Shown piece by piece: positions 23,836-37,600 of a stretch of DNA of 64,000 nucleotides. The position numbers were made by a program, and so were the translations under genes. The notes under the pieces were generated by a model, which was not told the origin of the DNA, searched no databases, and saw only the letters and a program-made list of their open reading frames with translations. Every line of letters begins with the position of its first letter. Positions within the stretch are counted from its first letter, which is position 1. The DNA is from Vanessa cardui (taxonomy: Eukaryota > Arthropoda > Insecta > Lepidoptera > Nymphalidae): assembly GCF_905220365.1 (NCBI RefSeq), contig NC_061152.1, positions 5,198,248 through 5,262,247 of the forward strand. Direction: 5' to 3'.

Positions 23836-23899
23836 CATTCTTATTAGAAAGTAACCATATTTAAACCCACATTATTACAAACAGACACTCCAATTTTAT

Positions 23900-23903
<4 letters not shown>

Positions 23904-23979
<76 letters not shown>
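23904..23979 (+). repeat. (TA)n microsatellite
   Basis: About 38 uninterrupted TA units following the cactccaattttattacatg end of the 1625-type element. Confidence 0.97.
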
Positions 23980-23983
<4 letters not shown>

Positions 23984-24440
23984 AACGGATTCATATTGAA
24001 CGTTTCCTGGGATCCTGTTCTAGAACCATACCTTCTGTACCACAAAATAGTTACTGACTCTATGCACACAAGTAACAGGAGAAACAGGTTTTTGTTTATT
24101 CGTTATAGAAATGTTATAATATGTCATTTTAACATAATATCATTAATATCTTGTCGTAAACATATAACATTACAGATAATATATTTAAAAGCAACAGTTA
24201 ATATGTTAATTTTTATTTATTTATGCCTCATTGATTGAGCTGCGTATATTTTTGTACAGATATAATTTTGTAAAATGCTCTGAAAATTTAGATACAATTT
24301 CAAAAATATTTTACTAATAGAAAAAAAACACTATTCTTTGCTCTATTGAGTAATTATATCTATATGATACAGATTTATCATTCATTATCACAGATTATAT
24401 GAAATATCTTTGTACAGTTGCAATAACTGTCACCAATAGA
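23980..24440. other. unassigned AT-rich stretch
   Basis: An open frame here begins in the (TA)n run and is not credible. Confidence 0.4.
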
Positions 24441-24441
24441 T

Positions 24442-24580
24442 TACTTGGTGGTAGGGCTTTGTGCTAGCCCGTCTGGGTAGGTACCACCCGCTCATCAGAT
24501 ATTCTACTGCCAAATAACAGTACTCAGTATTGTTGTGTTCCGGTTTGAAGGGTGAGTGAGGCAGTGTAACTACCCAAACC
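24442..24580 (+). repeat. S2 SINE-like repeat, 5' half
   Basis: Starts ttggtggtagggctttgtgc and breaks at gtaactac. Confidence 0.82.
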
Positions 24581-24749
24581 GCATTTGGCGGACGCCGTCA
24601 TACATATTTGTGGAAATGATAACCTCCTTTCTTTAGAATTCGGTTACATCGTATCCTATATATTTCCTTGGGGTTCAAGCTTTGAAAGAAATTCTATGAA
24701 TATGGGTTCAGTAGTTTAGTCGTGACAGCGTTACAAACAGACGGTATGT

Positions 24750-25485
24750 GCCAATTTTGCATTTATATAAATCTTCTGTATATATCTATCTAAAGGACGA
24801 TGAATTATTGTATGTATTTGAATGTACGTTTATATTTGAGCCGAATAAAAATCTTACCGCGACAAATTCGGCCCGGGCTCCTTAATTTATACGAATATAC
24901 ACGACAAAAATATCGATGTATTATTATTCAAAATGGCGCCGGATTTGTTGTTGACCTTTTCAAAATAACCTTGTTGCCTTAAATTTTATAAAGTTCAACG
25001 GCTTTTAGATCAGAGTTATTCATTAAACTCGAAATCCAATCGCAGAATACGAGTTTGACCAACGAGATGTGACATTCGATATTGACAATAATAATAATAA
25101 ATAAAAAAAAATATTGGGTTGCCAGCAACAAATATTTTTTTTAGGAATTTTAGGTTTTTATTTTTTTCTCTCTGGAAAAACGTATTACGCGCTTCCTCCA
25201 TGACGTTGGGGGTATGTGAGACTGCGTCTCAGCACACCGGTATACCCACTAAAAATCCAGCGCTACATTCTCCGTCTTTTCAGTCTGGCACCAACCAAAA
25301 TGATGAAACCTTTTTCAAATGAAATTTTTAATGTCAAATAGGATAAATTATTTCAGCTACAATTGGAGATTGTCGATAGGAATTTACTTAAATTTTGTTC
25401 ACGTTTTTCAAATTTTTCCAGCCTTAGCACCTCTCTTTAAAATTAATTCTTTGTTAAATCATAACAGTTTATTAAATTGCAATCT
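24750..25485. other. mostly unassigned stretch upstream of the protease start exon
   Basis: 25195-25310 shares blocks with the GC-rich segment at 30560-30870 (acccactaaaaa, ctccgtcttttcagt). No gene supported. Confidence 0.4.
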
Positions 25486-25489
25486 TTCT

Positions 25490-25604
25490 TGGAGTTCAAG
25501 TTAGCTTCATAGCAAAGTTCATCAAATTCATTTAAGCGGTTTGGTCGTGAAAAAGCGACAGACAAACAGAGTTACTTTCACATTTATAGTATTAATACGG
25601 ATTA
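25490..25604 (-). repeat. short dispersed repeat abutting an acceptor
   Basis: Reverse copy of the 15880 family. It ends about 12 bp before the acceptor of the protease start exon. Confidence 0.6.
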
Positions 25605-25616
25605 TTCTCTTTCCAG

Positions 25617-25633
25617 ATACAGAGAATGTTAAA
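25617..25633 (+). other. 5' UTR part of the protease start exon
   Basis: The sequence ttctctttccag ends at 25616 and is a good acceptor, so the exon with the protease ATG probably begins at 25617. The 17-nt leader contains an out-of-frame ATG at 25626 that reads past the real start. Choosing 25634 gives the signal peptide and the correct phase into exon 2. Confidence 0.6.
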
Positions 25634-28600
25634 ATGCTTCGAACTGTCTCCGCAATCTTCCTCATCGTGCTTATATCGGACGTGAGGACCCAATTTTATG
25701 GTACGTTAAATATTGCTAACTGTATTTCGGCATGAGTCGAGATGGCCCAGTGGTTAGAACGCGTGCATCTTAACCGATGATTGCGGGTTCAAACCCAGGC
25801 AAGCACCGCTGATTCATGTGCTTAATTTGTCTTTATAATTCATCTCGTGCTCAGCGGTGAAGGAAAACATCGAGAGGAAACCTGCATGTGACAAATTTCA
25901 TAGAAATTCTGCCACATGTGTATTCCACCAACCCGCATTGGAACAGCGTGGTGGAATATGTTCCAAGCCCTCTCCTCAAAAAGGGAGAGGCCTTTAGCCC
26001 AACAGTGGGAAATTTACAGGCTGTTACTTTACTTTTACAATGTACCTATAATATGGAGTAGTTTCATTATGAAATATTCTATTTCGAAACATTTATGAAA
26101 ACACCTTGGAGTAGTAATGCAAAAAGCTTCATCAAAAGTATAACACCTCGCGTCATTGCCTCCACTGGCGACAGGGCTGGTTTGTTTGCCCAGAGGTTCG
26201 GAATTGCGATTCAACGGGGAAATGCTGATAGCATTCTTGCCACCATTCCACGCGGTCAATATACAGTGACTATTTTGAATCCATATTTATATATATATTT
26301 AAGCATTCAGTATTATTATCTCTTTTAAAAATATAGTCTAAAAATTATAGAAGCCTTCCAAACAGACTTGTCAGTGGCTAGCTTTAAGGCATTTTCTCCG
26401 GCTTAAATTAGTTAACAAATTAAACTGCAACTGCTGTGGGAAGCATAAAACCTTTTTTTTTCGATATAAGACTTTATATGTACCATCCAAAAATAGTACT
26501 GGTCTGTTTATGTCCTGCCTTTATTTGACTTTCAAACTTGTTTTAAGGGTCAGAATGTAATGAATTCGTGAATAGTTTTGTTGATATAAGGCGAGGTCCG
26601 TTGTTGTTAAGAGGTCTCGGACAATTGACCAGCAATGTAACTCTGGGACAGCTCAATGTGACGCCCTCCGTGGTCGAGTAGTGTGTACCGATTTTCATTG
26701 GTACGCCACTCCGACCACCCTGGTTCTATTCCCGGCCGTGTCAATGTAGAGAAAGTTCATTAGTTTTCTATGGTGTCTTGGGTACCGTTTGAGGTACCGT
26801 CGTTACTTCTGATTTTCCATAACACAAGTGCTTACATTAGGATTCAAAGTAATGTATGTGATGTTGTGAAATTTTTATATTTATTTATTCAAACCATTAT
26901 TATTAATTGATACCAGTGTAAGATTGAAGTGTGAGTGAGCTAGAATCCAAAAATACAGGTATACACTTGTTGTTGTTGTATTTAATGTAAAGGAGCTTAA
27001 TATGTTAATTTTGACTGGTTCATTGACCTTAAATTGGAATGTCCATTTAGCGATAGATTATGTATAAGAATTAAAGTAGGTATACGTTTATCTGAGAGGA
27101 GATGGCTCAATGATTGCGTTCAAAAACTGGTGCTTGTCTGGGCACCACTGAATTTTTTTGCTTAATTTGTGTTTATCATTGATCTCGTGTTCGGCGGTGA
27201 AGGAAAAAATCTTGAACAAACCTACATGTCAATTTCAAATAAATTATGCCCCATGTGTATTCATCAACCCGCATTGGAGGTGGGATATGCTCCAAACCTT
27301 CTCCTCAAATGAAAAGGAGGCCTTAGCCCAGCAGTGTGAAATATTCAGGCTGTTAATTTTTAGAGATATTTGATATGTTTTTCAGTGCCAATAGTTACAA
27401 ATTGTAATTAGGACTTTTGTATTTACAGATTTCTTCTCAGCCTTCCAGCCATCACATCCAACTTTAAGACCTTTTCAATTTGACGTTACAACGAAGAGGC
27501 CGCGAACAGATCAACGAACGACCAGCAAACATAGAACAGCTGCCCCTTTCCAATTCGACGAGTTAGACAGAGATGGCGATAAACAAAAGCATAAGCAAAA
27601 CTCACAAATCATATTCGGAGCTTCACACGTGACAACTGTTAAACCATTAAAGAAAGCAACCACGCGTTCTAGTCAAAGCTATGATATCAATTCAAATAGA
27701 GAAGCGTCAAGAAATAAAACGCCGAAAGAACGAGTTGTCAGTGCTATTAAACCAAATAAAAGACCTGTTATTGATAATGCTAGAACAGCCAATTCTAGGA
27801 CGTACTCGTACAGTGAAGCGCTTCAAGCTGCTAATAGGGATACATTTAATGAAAGAATAACATTTGAAGATGGTAAAAGAAATACCATTATAAATTACGA
27901 AACATCAAGACAAGGTTACACAACGAAATCCTACTACCAGGATTACGATTCAAGGAAATATCCGAACGCATATCACACCACTCAATATCCGTTTACGATT
28001 CGACCCGGTGTCAAACCGGCTGTGGTGAGTGGACCGCCAATCACCAACAAGCCGCCAACACAGAGACCAAGTTTTGGACCAAAACCTATACCAGACGATA
28101 CTACAGTGAGCCCTGAGTTGATCATTGGTCCGAATGAAGATTTCATGTCAACCGTCGAGAAGAAACGGTATATAGAAATGGCTGAAAAAAGTAAGCAATT
28201 TGGACTTTATTAATACTTACTTTAAAGTTTAGTATTATTATATTCTACTAATAAATATTCATGGTAATGATATCCTGGTCAATTCGACAAATCTCTATCA
28301 GCCAATTATTCAGTACATCCTTTAGTACATAATTGTTTGCGCAATTATAGGTATACTCTCTATCCCCTCTGTTAATATGACCTCACTTATTACAACGAAT
28401 CGAGGAACTCAATACCTCTTTAGAAAAGTGTTGCATATCGCTAATATTGTCTCGGGTCAATACCATCGAGAGCATCGATAGTATTGATTAACTATATAGG
28501 ATACTATCGATGTCCTAAGTAGTTTTCATGGTCAATTATCGATAGTTCTGCCAGACAGGTAGAGGTGGCTAGCTTTAACGAACTTCCTGCCTAGCTAAAA

Positions 28601-31600
28601 GATAAAAGGAACGTTTCACACTCAATCCACTGTGTTTATTGTTTTTATTTATATGTGTGAAGTATTGCTGTTGGCCCTACTGGCTTTTACAGCGCCACCG
28701 GAAGTTCGGGCGAGAACTGGCGAGAACTAATGTCCTTAGCTCTGACGTTGAACGCGGGACTCGTATTTTAAGTTCGTCCTACAGAGGTCTCCTATGACTA
28801 TGAGATCGCACCTCGGCTCAGAACAAAGACGGTGGGGTTGGTATTTATTGAAAAGAACCTAAATTACTATGTAAAAAGTCTGTACAACATGTAAGCGCGA
28901 TGCAAAAGACTACTAACGCCATCTAGTGAACGTTTTTTGTATACAATTATTTCTCCAATAAGCTGGAAAATATTCCTGAAATTTTCCGATAGCGCCTGAA
29001 TTGTTTTTACGTGTAAATTGCGGCTTGAATGAAGCGAGTAGATGGATTGTTTAAACAAGGCGTCTCGTGTCGCTGATATAATAAAATACATTGCGATTGA
29101 TTTTATGTCAGACTAGCTGTGTCCGCGACCTTCTACGCGTTTGAATTAAACAAAAAAAAATATTGTAGCCTAAGTTACTCCTTATTATATCAGTTATCTG
29201 CCAGTGAAAAACTGTCTTGTCAAAATATTTAGCTGTCCTAGCCGGTCCAGAGATTAGCCGCCACAAAAAGTCAAATATTGTAAAAATGTTACTTTGGTTG
29301 GTATACGTACCGTGTATACATAAATATACATTGAGTAAACAAGGGCTATTTTAATATTACGAATAGACACTCCAATTTTATTGTATGTATAGATATTCCC
29401 TCATAGGAAAAGAAAAAAATATATATAAACCTGCTAAGATCGTATTGTCATGTTATTTATTAATAGGACCTCCAAAATCGGGTTGGGTACATCGGTTTTC
29501 ATGTTTTTAAAAACAGTTCTATAGTTTTGGAGTTTATCGCAAACATACAGACAGACAGACGCGACCAGAGGACTTTGTTTTATAATATGTAGTGATCAGC
29601 GGCGGATTTACCAATAGGCAAAGTAGGCTGGAGCCTAGGGCGGCAAATTTAGCCCAAATGTCTTACAGAAATAAAAAAAAAAACTTGCAATTATATGTAC
29701 ACACATTACGTCCGTAATCCGTATACTCGTCACTACATAGCGGGTTTGAAAAATAATCTAGTAACTGACAGAAATATCACCTAGTTTATAATCATACTAA
29801 TAACGGGAAAAAGTCGATGTAATGAGGACGATAGAACACAAATCATAAATGTTGCAAAAAAATGTAGAGGCGGCAAAAATTCTTACTAGAAGCCTACTAG
29901 AAGCCTACTAGCGGCAGATTTGTAAATCCGCCACTGGTAGTGACAGATTTTCGGGGAAAATTTGAAGACGGAATGAAATCACGCTGTGTTCATAAGTATC
30001 AACTCGAGAGCTATTTTTTGCTTTGTATGACCAATTCTTTGAGAGCATCCGCAAACCATACTCGGAACATTGCCTCATTAAATCTTGATATTTGAAGAGG
30101 TTGATCATGATTGATACTTTACAACTAAGTGGATAAGCGGTAGGCGATCATTTATTATTTAATCAATTGACAAAAATTATCTCAATGACTTTTTATATGT
30201 TATAAGTTGGCGGACGAGCATATGGGCCACCTGATGGTAAGTGGTCACCATCACCCATAGACAATGATGCTGTATGAAATATTAACTGTTCCTTACATCG
30301 TCAATGTGCCACCAACCTTGGGAACTAAGATATTATGTCCCTTGTGCCTGTAGTTACACTGACTCACCCTTCAAACCGGAACACAACAATACTGAGTACT
30401 GTTATTTGGCGGTAGAATAACTGCTGAGTGGGTGGTACCTACCCAGACGGGCACGTCAAGTTTTGATGAAGCGAGTTAAAATACTAACTTAATGTTGGAA
30501 AGGTATGTAATAATATTACACACACATACGAGTTTGTTTATATTCGTATGTGGGGCTCGTCGGAGCGAGCCCAGGACATAGAGTACGCCCCGGCACAGCG
30601 GAATACCCACTAAAAAACCAGCGGTATCCTCTCCGTCTTTTCAGTGGGCGCCACGGGATCGCTTTCGAATGTTACTGTGACGCCCTGGTGGTCAACCCGC
30701 CTATGTGGGCCTCCAATTCCTAGGGTGAAATCCCGGGTTACTGAAAACCTCCCTAGTCCCTGCCGCGTATATTCAGGCAGAGGGAGAAGGTGTGCGTTGC
30801 GTATCCCCCTCCCCGATCTTCCCCCGCTGCCTCCTTCTGCGACATATATAGAAATGGATAGCTTGCTCAAAAAAAAGATTTATTGACTTTGCGAAGTTTT
30901 GTTTATTAAATTGACAAGCGTGACATTATAGTCTCTTTTATTAGGGTTCCGTAGTCTACTAGGAACCCTTATACTTTCGTCATGTCTGTCCGTCTGTCTG
31001 TCCTGGCTGGAAAAGTTAATTCGAAAAAAAAAAATCGACTTCCACCCATCGTGTGAGGTATCGATAAAAAAGGTATCCTTAAATACAACAAAAATTGCGT
31101 TGATACCATGTGGATCAAACCCCCAGTCTCGAGATAAATTAATACAAAGTTAAAAAAGTCCCTCGTTTAACTTTTGAAATACTATTAGGTACAATAATTC
31201 TGAAAAAAATGTGCTGTATACCAAGTAAGTACTTTCAACGAAAACTATAGCGGACTCTGTATACATAGTTATTTTTATACAACTCGACCAACTTATGACG
31301 TGCAGTTGCCCTAACTAAGTAGTAATGTATGGAAATAACTACCTACAAGCTATGAAAATAAGTAGGAATGTTACATACAGAAGTGGGCCAGGGTAGAAAT
31401 AGAGATTGCTAAATTTCCATCTTATGGCTACGGAACCCTTTCATGTGTCTCTTGGTTGTTTTTTAATGTGATTTTAAGAACATAATATACAATACAGTGT
31501 ATTATGATTCAGCTATCACGTCTGGCGTGCCACGTGTCTTGTTAAAGATCCAAACAACTCACTGATACAACGTAGTCGAACGAAAATAGAAAAAAACAAT

Positions 31601-34600
31601 TATAATGACTCACCTCGTTTAAATTTAATTAAATTCCCTTGCGGTTAATTTAATGAATACATTATGTGTTTAATAAACAATTTCGAACCTTATATCTATC
31701 AAAATAAGGTATTTTTTTATATGCGTTCTATGTTAGATTTATATCGCTATTTATATGGTAATATTGTTTAGACAAGTTTTGTATTTCTTATTTGATAAAT
31801 GAAATTATTCGGTTTTTCCGTATTATGAGATAACTTCTTGGAAACGTACGTGCTCTCAATCGTATCAATATAACTTTTTTACGAGCAAAGTCATCGGCAG
31901 ACGTCTGTTATGTTATATGACTAGCTGTTCGTTTGAATTTAACAAAAAAGTTACCGCTGTAGCATAAGTTACTCTTTACTACATCAGCTATCTATAGTAA
32001 AAAAGCAAAGTAACAGCCTGTAAATTTCACACAGCTGGGATAATGCCTCTTCCATTAAGGAGAGGGTTTGGAATATATTCCACTATGCTGTTCCAATGCT
32101 GGTTGGTGCAATGCACATGTGGCAGAATTTCGATGAAATTAGACACATGCAGGTTTCCTCATGATGTTTTCCTTCACCGCTGAGCACGAGATGAATTATA
32201 AACACAAATTAAGTATATATATAGTGGTGCTTGCCAGGGTTTGAACCTGCAATCATCGGTTAGGATGAACACGTTCTCACAACTGGACTATCTCAGCTCA
32301 TTGACTCTATGCAGTCGAGTAACTGGAGTAACATGTTTGTATTTGTTCCTTGTACCGATACTATGAGAATCACATTTTCTCATAAAATTATTAATATTTT
32401 TCCGAACATACATAACATTACAATATATTTATTGAGCTGGCTGTTACTTTACTTTATAGAGTCAGTACCTCCTTTGTGGGGCAATGTATCAATACGCTTC
32501 TACAACAGGATCCAAGAAAACGTTCAAAACGCTTCTTTTGCTAAATTAAAAACAAATGTCAAGGAATGCGAACATACTATAGCAAAATTGTCTTACTAAC
32601 TTAGTAGTAAGTAAGAGTAATGCTTCTATATTGAATAACGGAGTTTGAGTTTAGAGTTTAGAGTTTAAAGTCCTTTCTCAATTATACTTATTTGGTTAAA
32701 TTTAGGTATTAACTGACTATTAAATTTTTTTTATGGAATATGTTGGCGGACGGTCATATGGGCCACCTGATGGTAAATGGTCACCATCACCCATAGACAA
32801 AGACGCTGTAAGAAATATTAACTATTCCTTACATCGTCAATGCGCCACCAACCTTGGGAACTAAGGTGTTATGTCCCTTTTGCCTGTAGTTACATTGGCC
32901 CACCCCTCAAACCGGAACACAAAAATACTGCATACTGTTGTTTAGCGGTGAAATATATGAGTGGGTGGTACCTACCCAGGCGGGCTTGCACAAAGCCCTA
33001 CCACCAAGTTAAAAAAATCATTAATGTTTGTTTGTATTACAGTGTGTGACAAGTATAAGGCGCTGGACATCACACAAATTCAAGCAATACCACTCGTACC
33101 GTCGCCGGATGTCGTCAGAGTTAACGTATCATCCTGTACACCGACCACCGTGCCGTTGGTGGTGGGTGGTAAGGTGGTAACCGTGAAGGAATTCCCACAT
33201 ATGGCGTTGCTGGGATGGCCTAAATTACGAGTAGGTATTATTATTATTTTGAAAAAGCATAAATCTATTTTAATATTATAAATGTGAAAGTAACTCTGAC
33301 CGTCTGTCTGTCTTTCACAAGCCGAATGCTGAACCGAATTTGATGGGTATGAATCAAAATTGATCCTCAGTTTTGAGAACAGACGAAACTCATATATAGA
33401 TTATGTTTGGTCTTTCAATAATTACTAATAATTATGATATTTTTTATTAGATAGTAAGTTTTATTTTCTGGAAAAACCTTATTCGACGGTGAACGGTCAC
33501 CACTGCCCATAGACCATTTGCTACACAAACTAGGTAACTAAGATGTTTTATGTGCCTGTATTTACACTGTTTTACGATTTCAGTTCGGTGGATATTCCTG
33601 GAAATGTGGGGGGTCATTGGTGAGCAACCGGTACGTGTTGACAGCGGCTCACTGCGTTTACCAGGAGAGAGATAACACTGTTGTATCGTAAGTTACTTCA
33701 TTACATATTATGAAACAAAGTCGCTTACTGCTGTCCCTATGTATTCTTATTGATTCAAGAGGAAGGTTTATATGTATAATACATGCACAATATTGTAAAG
33801 AAACACTGATTATTTTAGAGGTTTCTTTGGTGATGTCGTAAGCAAACAATTTTTTTGTGCTTACACATCCAACGCTAGAAGCTCAGATAGCCCAGTGGTA
33901 AGAACTTGTGCATAATTCATCTCGTGCTTGGCGGTGAAGGAAAACATCGTGAGGAAACCTGCATGTGTCTAATTACATCGAAATTCTGCCACATGTGCAT
34001 TCCACCACCTCGCATTGGAACAGCGTGATGGAATATGTTCCAAAACCTCTCCTTAGTGGGAGAAGAGGCCTTAGCCCAGCAGTGGGGAATTTACAGGCTG
34101 TTATTTTACCTTTTTTTACATCAAAAGCTGGCTAAACTCTTTAATAAGATCTTATTTTCGAAGCGATTTTAAGCAATTCAGCATTAATCATAATTCAATA
34201 AAGTACCTTAAATACATTGTGAATTTAATATGAATCAATATGACCTAATTTGAAGCATTTAATTTATCTGAATATTGTCGAAGACATGACAGCTATAAGA
34301 CACATCTAAACAAGCTTTGAACGTTGTGTATAATGACAGTCTGTAGTATGCTGAACTAGTGCAAAGCCGGGGCGGATCCTTAGTGTAATATAATTCCTAT
34401 GCATCGTGTCACAGTATATGGCTGTAAATTCGAAGCCCTGCATTTATTTAATGAATCAAAGTTATTGAAATATTTAGGGATTTCAAGAATTTCTCAGCAG
34501 CAGTCAACCAACGTGACAATATTTAATATACTAGCTACACTTACATCACATTAGTACAATAAGTGTGTGTATATCATCAAGATTACAAACATCGTTAGAT

Positions 34601-37600
34601 TACAATCTATCTTGACAGATTGTAATCTGTCGACATATTGTGAACCGTGAAATATGTTTGCAATTTAATGCATTATTTTACGCTATATTGTAATCTATCG
34701 AAGTTAAACTGTCAGATTACAATCTGTACCGCGTCAAATTGTCAACTGTCGAAAGGTCTTCCTGATTGGCCGGTCTTATTGTAAGAGACACCAATAATAT
34801 GTGACATATATGCTAAGGTTAATAAAGAAATTTGAAATTTCCACTTTACTCTACCATAATATGCATGCATACCACGTTATGTATATTTATAGTAGATTTA
34901 TTAATTTTGGGTATACGATTTTGGGTGGGATAATCATGAACCTTATGATGCTTACCCTTTCTGCGTGCAGCAGAATCATGGGCATTGTAATATCTGGGTA
35001 GTAAGTCATTACTATATGGTATAAAACAAAGTCGCTTTCTCTGTCCCCATATTCCTATATGTGCTTAAATCTTTAAAACTTTTATTTTGATGCGGTTTTA
35101 ATAAAACTTTTATTTTGATGCGGATTTTTAATAGATTAGGTGATTCGATAGGAAAGTTTTTGTATATCGCCATATTTGTTAGATGTTAAAAAAGCGTGGA
35201 GTTACTACCTGTTGACTTCCTAATAGGATATATTAATTTAAATAATTGTATTTAACTAATATGACTTTGTATTCTTTAAATGTTGAAAAAGAGTAACTAC
35301 TGAGTTTCTTGCCGGTTCTTCTCGGTAGAATCTACTTTCCGAACCGGTGGTAGCTTTACTTAATTGTAAAATGACCATTCAAAAGTCCTTGTAAAAGCCT
35401 ATTTGAATAAAATTTTGATTTTTGATTCTGAAGTCAACAGGTATTAACTACACACTTATTATCATATATAAAATCTTGTGTCGAATAATATACATAATAT
35501 TGTTGTAAATATACTGTATATATTTGAATATTAGCTAATATATAACAGTACCGTTTCTATATTCCCAGGGGTGCTCCAAGGGCTGTACAATTGGGCTCAT
35601 CGTATCTGGACGACCCGACCGCTGTGGTTGTGAAGGTCGCCGCTGTCATTCGACATCCGAAGTACAAGCTGCCGAAGTCTTATTACGATCTTGCGATTGT
35701 CAAGATGGCTTCCACTGTCTCGTAAGTGTTACAAACAAGTCAAGTCAATATCATCATCATCATCATCATTATCATTATATAGTATAGAACCTGCCTGAAA
35801 TACTTTACTTTAGAATAAAGTTCTATACTATGTAATGATCGCTTGCCGCTGTCTGTCCCTGTATATGCTTAGATAAAGATCTATAAAATTTTCAATGAAT
35901 AGATTGATTCAAAAGGGTGGCTAATTTATGTATATCGAAGCAGCATGGTAATCCTGACTTAGTGGGCACATATTTTCTTTCGGTTCTGACATGATAGGGT
36001 ACCTCAAGCAAAATAAAAGGTATAGATAGCGCTTCTCGAACAAACACTTCCGTTCTGTGACCGCTTTCAAATCAGCGTCAGCTCCCTTCCAACGGCCGAA
36101 TCCAATCGTGATTCGGTGTGACGTCACCCTTGCGTTCGATTGTTGGTGGTTTTCGCCTACCCGCCTTCTGTTGGACTCGATTCTCCAAGTATAGTAGAGA
36201 AACATTGATAATTCTGGAGATCTTTATTTTTTCTTTTATTTGTTCGTAATAATTTTCTTAATTTTATTTATTCGTAAATAAACACATTTGTTTGCGCTTA
36301 CATTGCAAACAATGACTGAACCTTACGTACCCTTTAAAGGTCTTCAAACACTACACGATAGTATATGTCTACATATGTCAATGAGCGCCATCTATCGTTA
36401 CTGAGTTGAATGAATCGAATGTGGACTACGTTTCAAATATTCTCATTAAGACGTAATCTCTCAGCACACCTGATTTAAATGGGGCATATGACAGTTACTT
36501 AACCGTCTAGAATTTGTTATAGATTCTCAAACGTGATACGACCAGCTTGCTTGGGGATACCACCACCGCCAGGTGAACCCATCATCGCTAGTGGGTGGGG
36601 TAGAACTGAATTCGGTAAGTATATTTTTTTTGCTTATTTCTTTAGAACTTGATGGTTTGCATTTTTGCCGAAAAGCAGGGTCCCAATTAGTAGATTCATT
36701 GCACTGATTTTAAATATTTCAAGATTCAATGTTTTTAAGATTCAAATTCAATGCGTTTTAACGCGTGCATCTTAACCCAGGCCAGCACCGCTGAAATAAA
36801 ATATGCTCCCAAAATTATCACCAAAGGGAGAGGAGATCTCAGCCCTGCAGTGGAAAATTTACAGACTTACTATAATATAATTATTTATACGGAAATTATT
36901 TCAGGTGGAGAGCAATCACAGGAACTCCGCAGCGTTTCGGTGCCGGTTTGGGAGATGTCGGAATGCTACAGCGTCTTGGGTACGTCCAGAAAGATCCCAA
37001 ACGGTCCATCGAGCGACAGCCAAATATGTGCTGGAGAAAAAAGAGGGGGGAAGGATACTTGTCAGGTAACAAGGTTCACCAATCCATTTTATGTTAATCT
37101 ATTTAAGAAAAACACAAGCAATTTACAAGTCTGATATGATATCCATCATAACTCTTATAGTTAGGGATAGTGTTGGTAGTTACCAGGCCGAGATGGTCCA
37201 GTGGTTAAAACGCGTGAACTTAACCGATGATCGCAGATTCAATACCAGACAAGCCAGTCAAGCCAGACAAGCCAGACAGTGGCCTTTTCTAAATATATAA
37301 AATGTGTTCTATATGAAAACATATAAGTATATAAATAGGCATATAAATACTTGATAGCGAAATGCCGGTATCTTGGCGCTGGTGAAGTTACTCTTAAACA
37401 AAATCAAAACCTATGCCTGAATTAAAACGGCTCACGACAATGTCATTCATTAAAATCTATCTTAATTTATAATCAAGTTGATTTTTCTTACAGGGCGATT
37501 CTGGCGGCCCAGCACAAATCCAAGATGGCTGCATATGGCGTGTTGTTGCTGTCACCTCTCTGGGACGTTCTTGTGGGGCACCACACACGCCCGCTCTATA

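Noticed and set aside
23903..24238. 111-codon frame starting MYIYIYIY
   Set aside because: It starts in a (TA)n microsatellite and has no splice or composition support.
25016..25504. Several 60-67 codon frames just upstream of the protease
   Set aside because: None joins in phase to the real acceptor at 25616 or carries a signal peptide.
30610..30886. Overlapping frames on both strands in a GC-rich island
   Set aside because: Dual-strand openness follows from GC content; the block is repeated near 25200 and looks like retroelement sequence.
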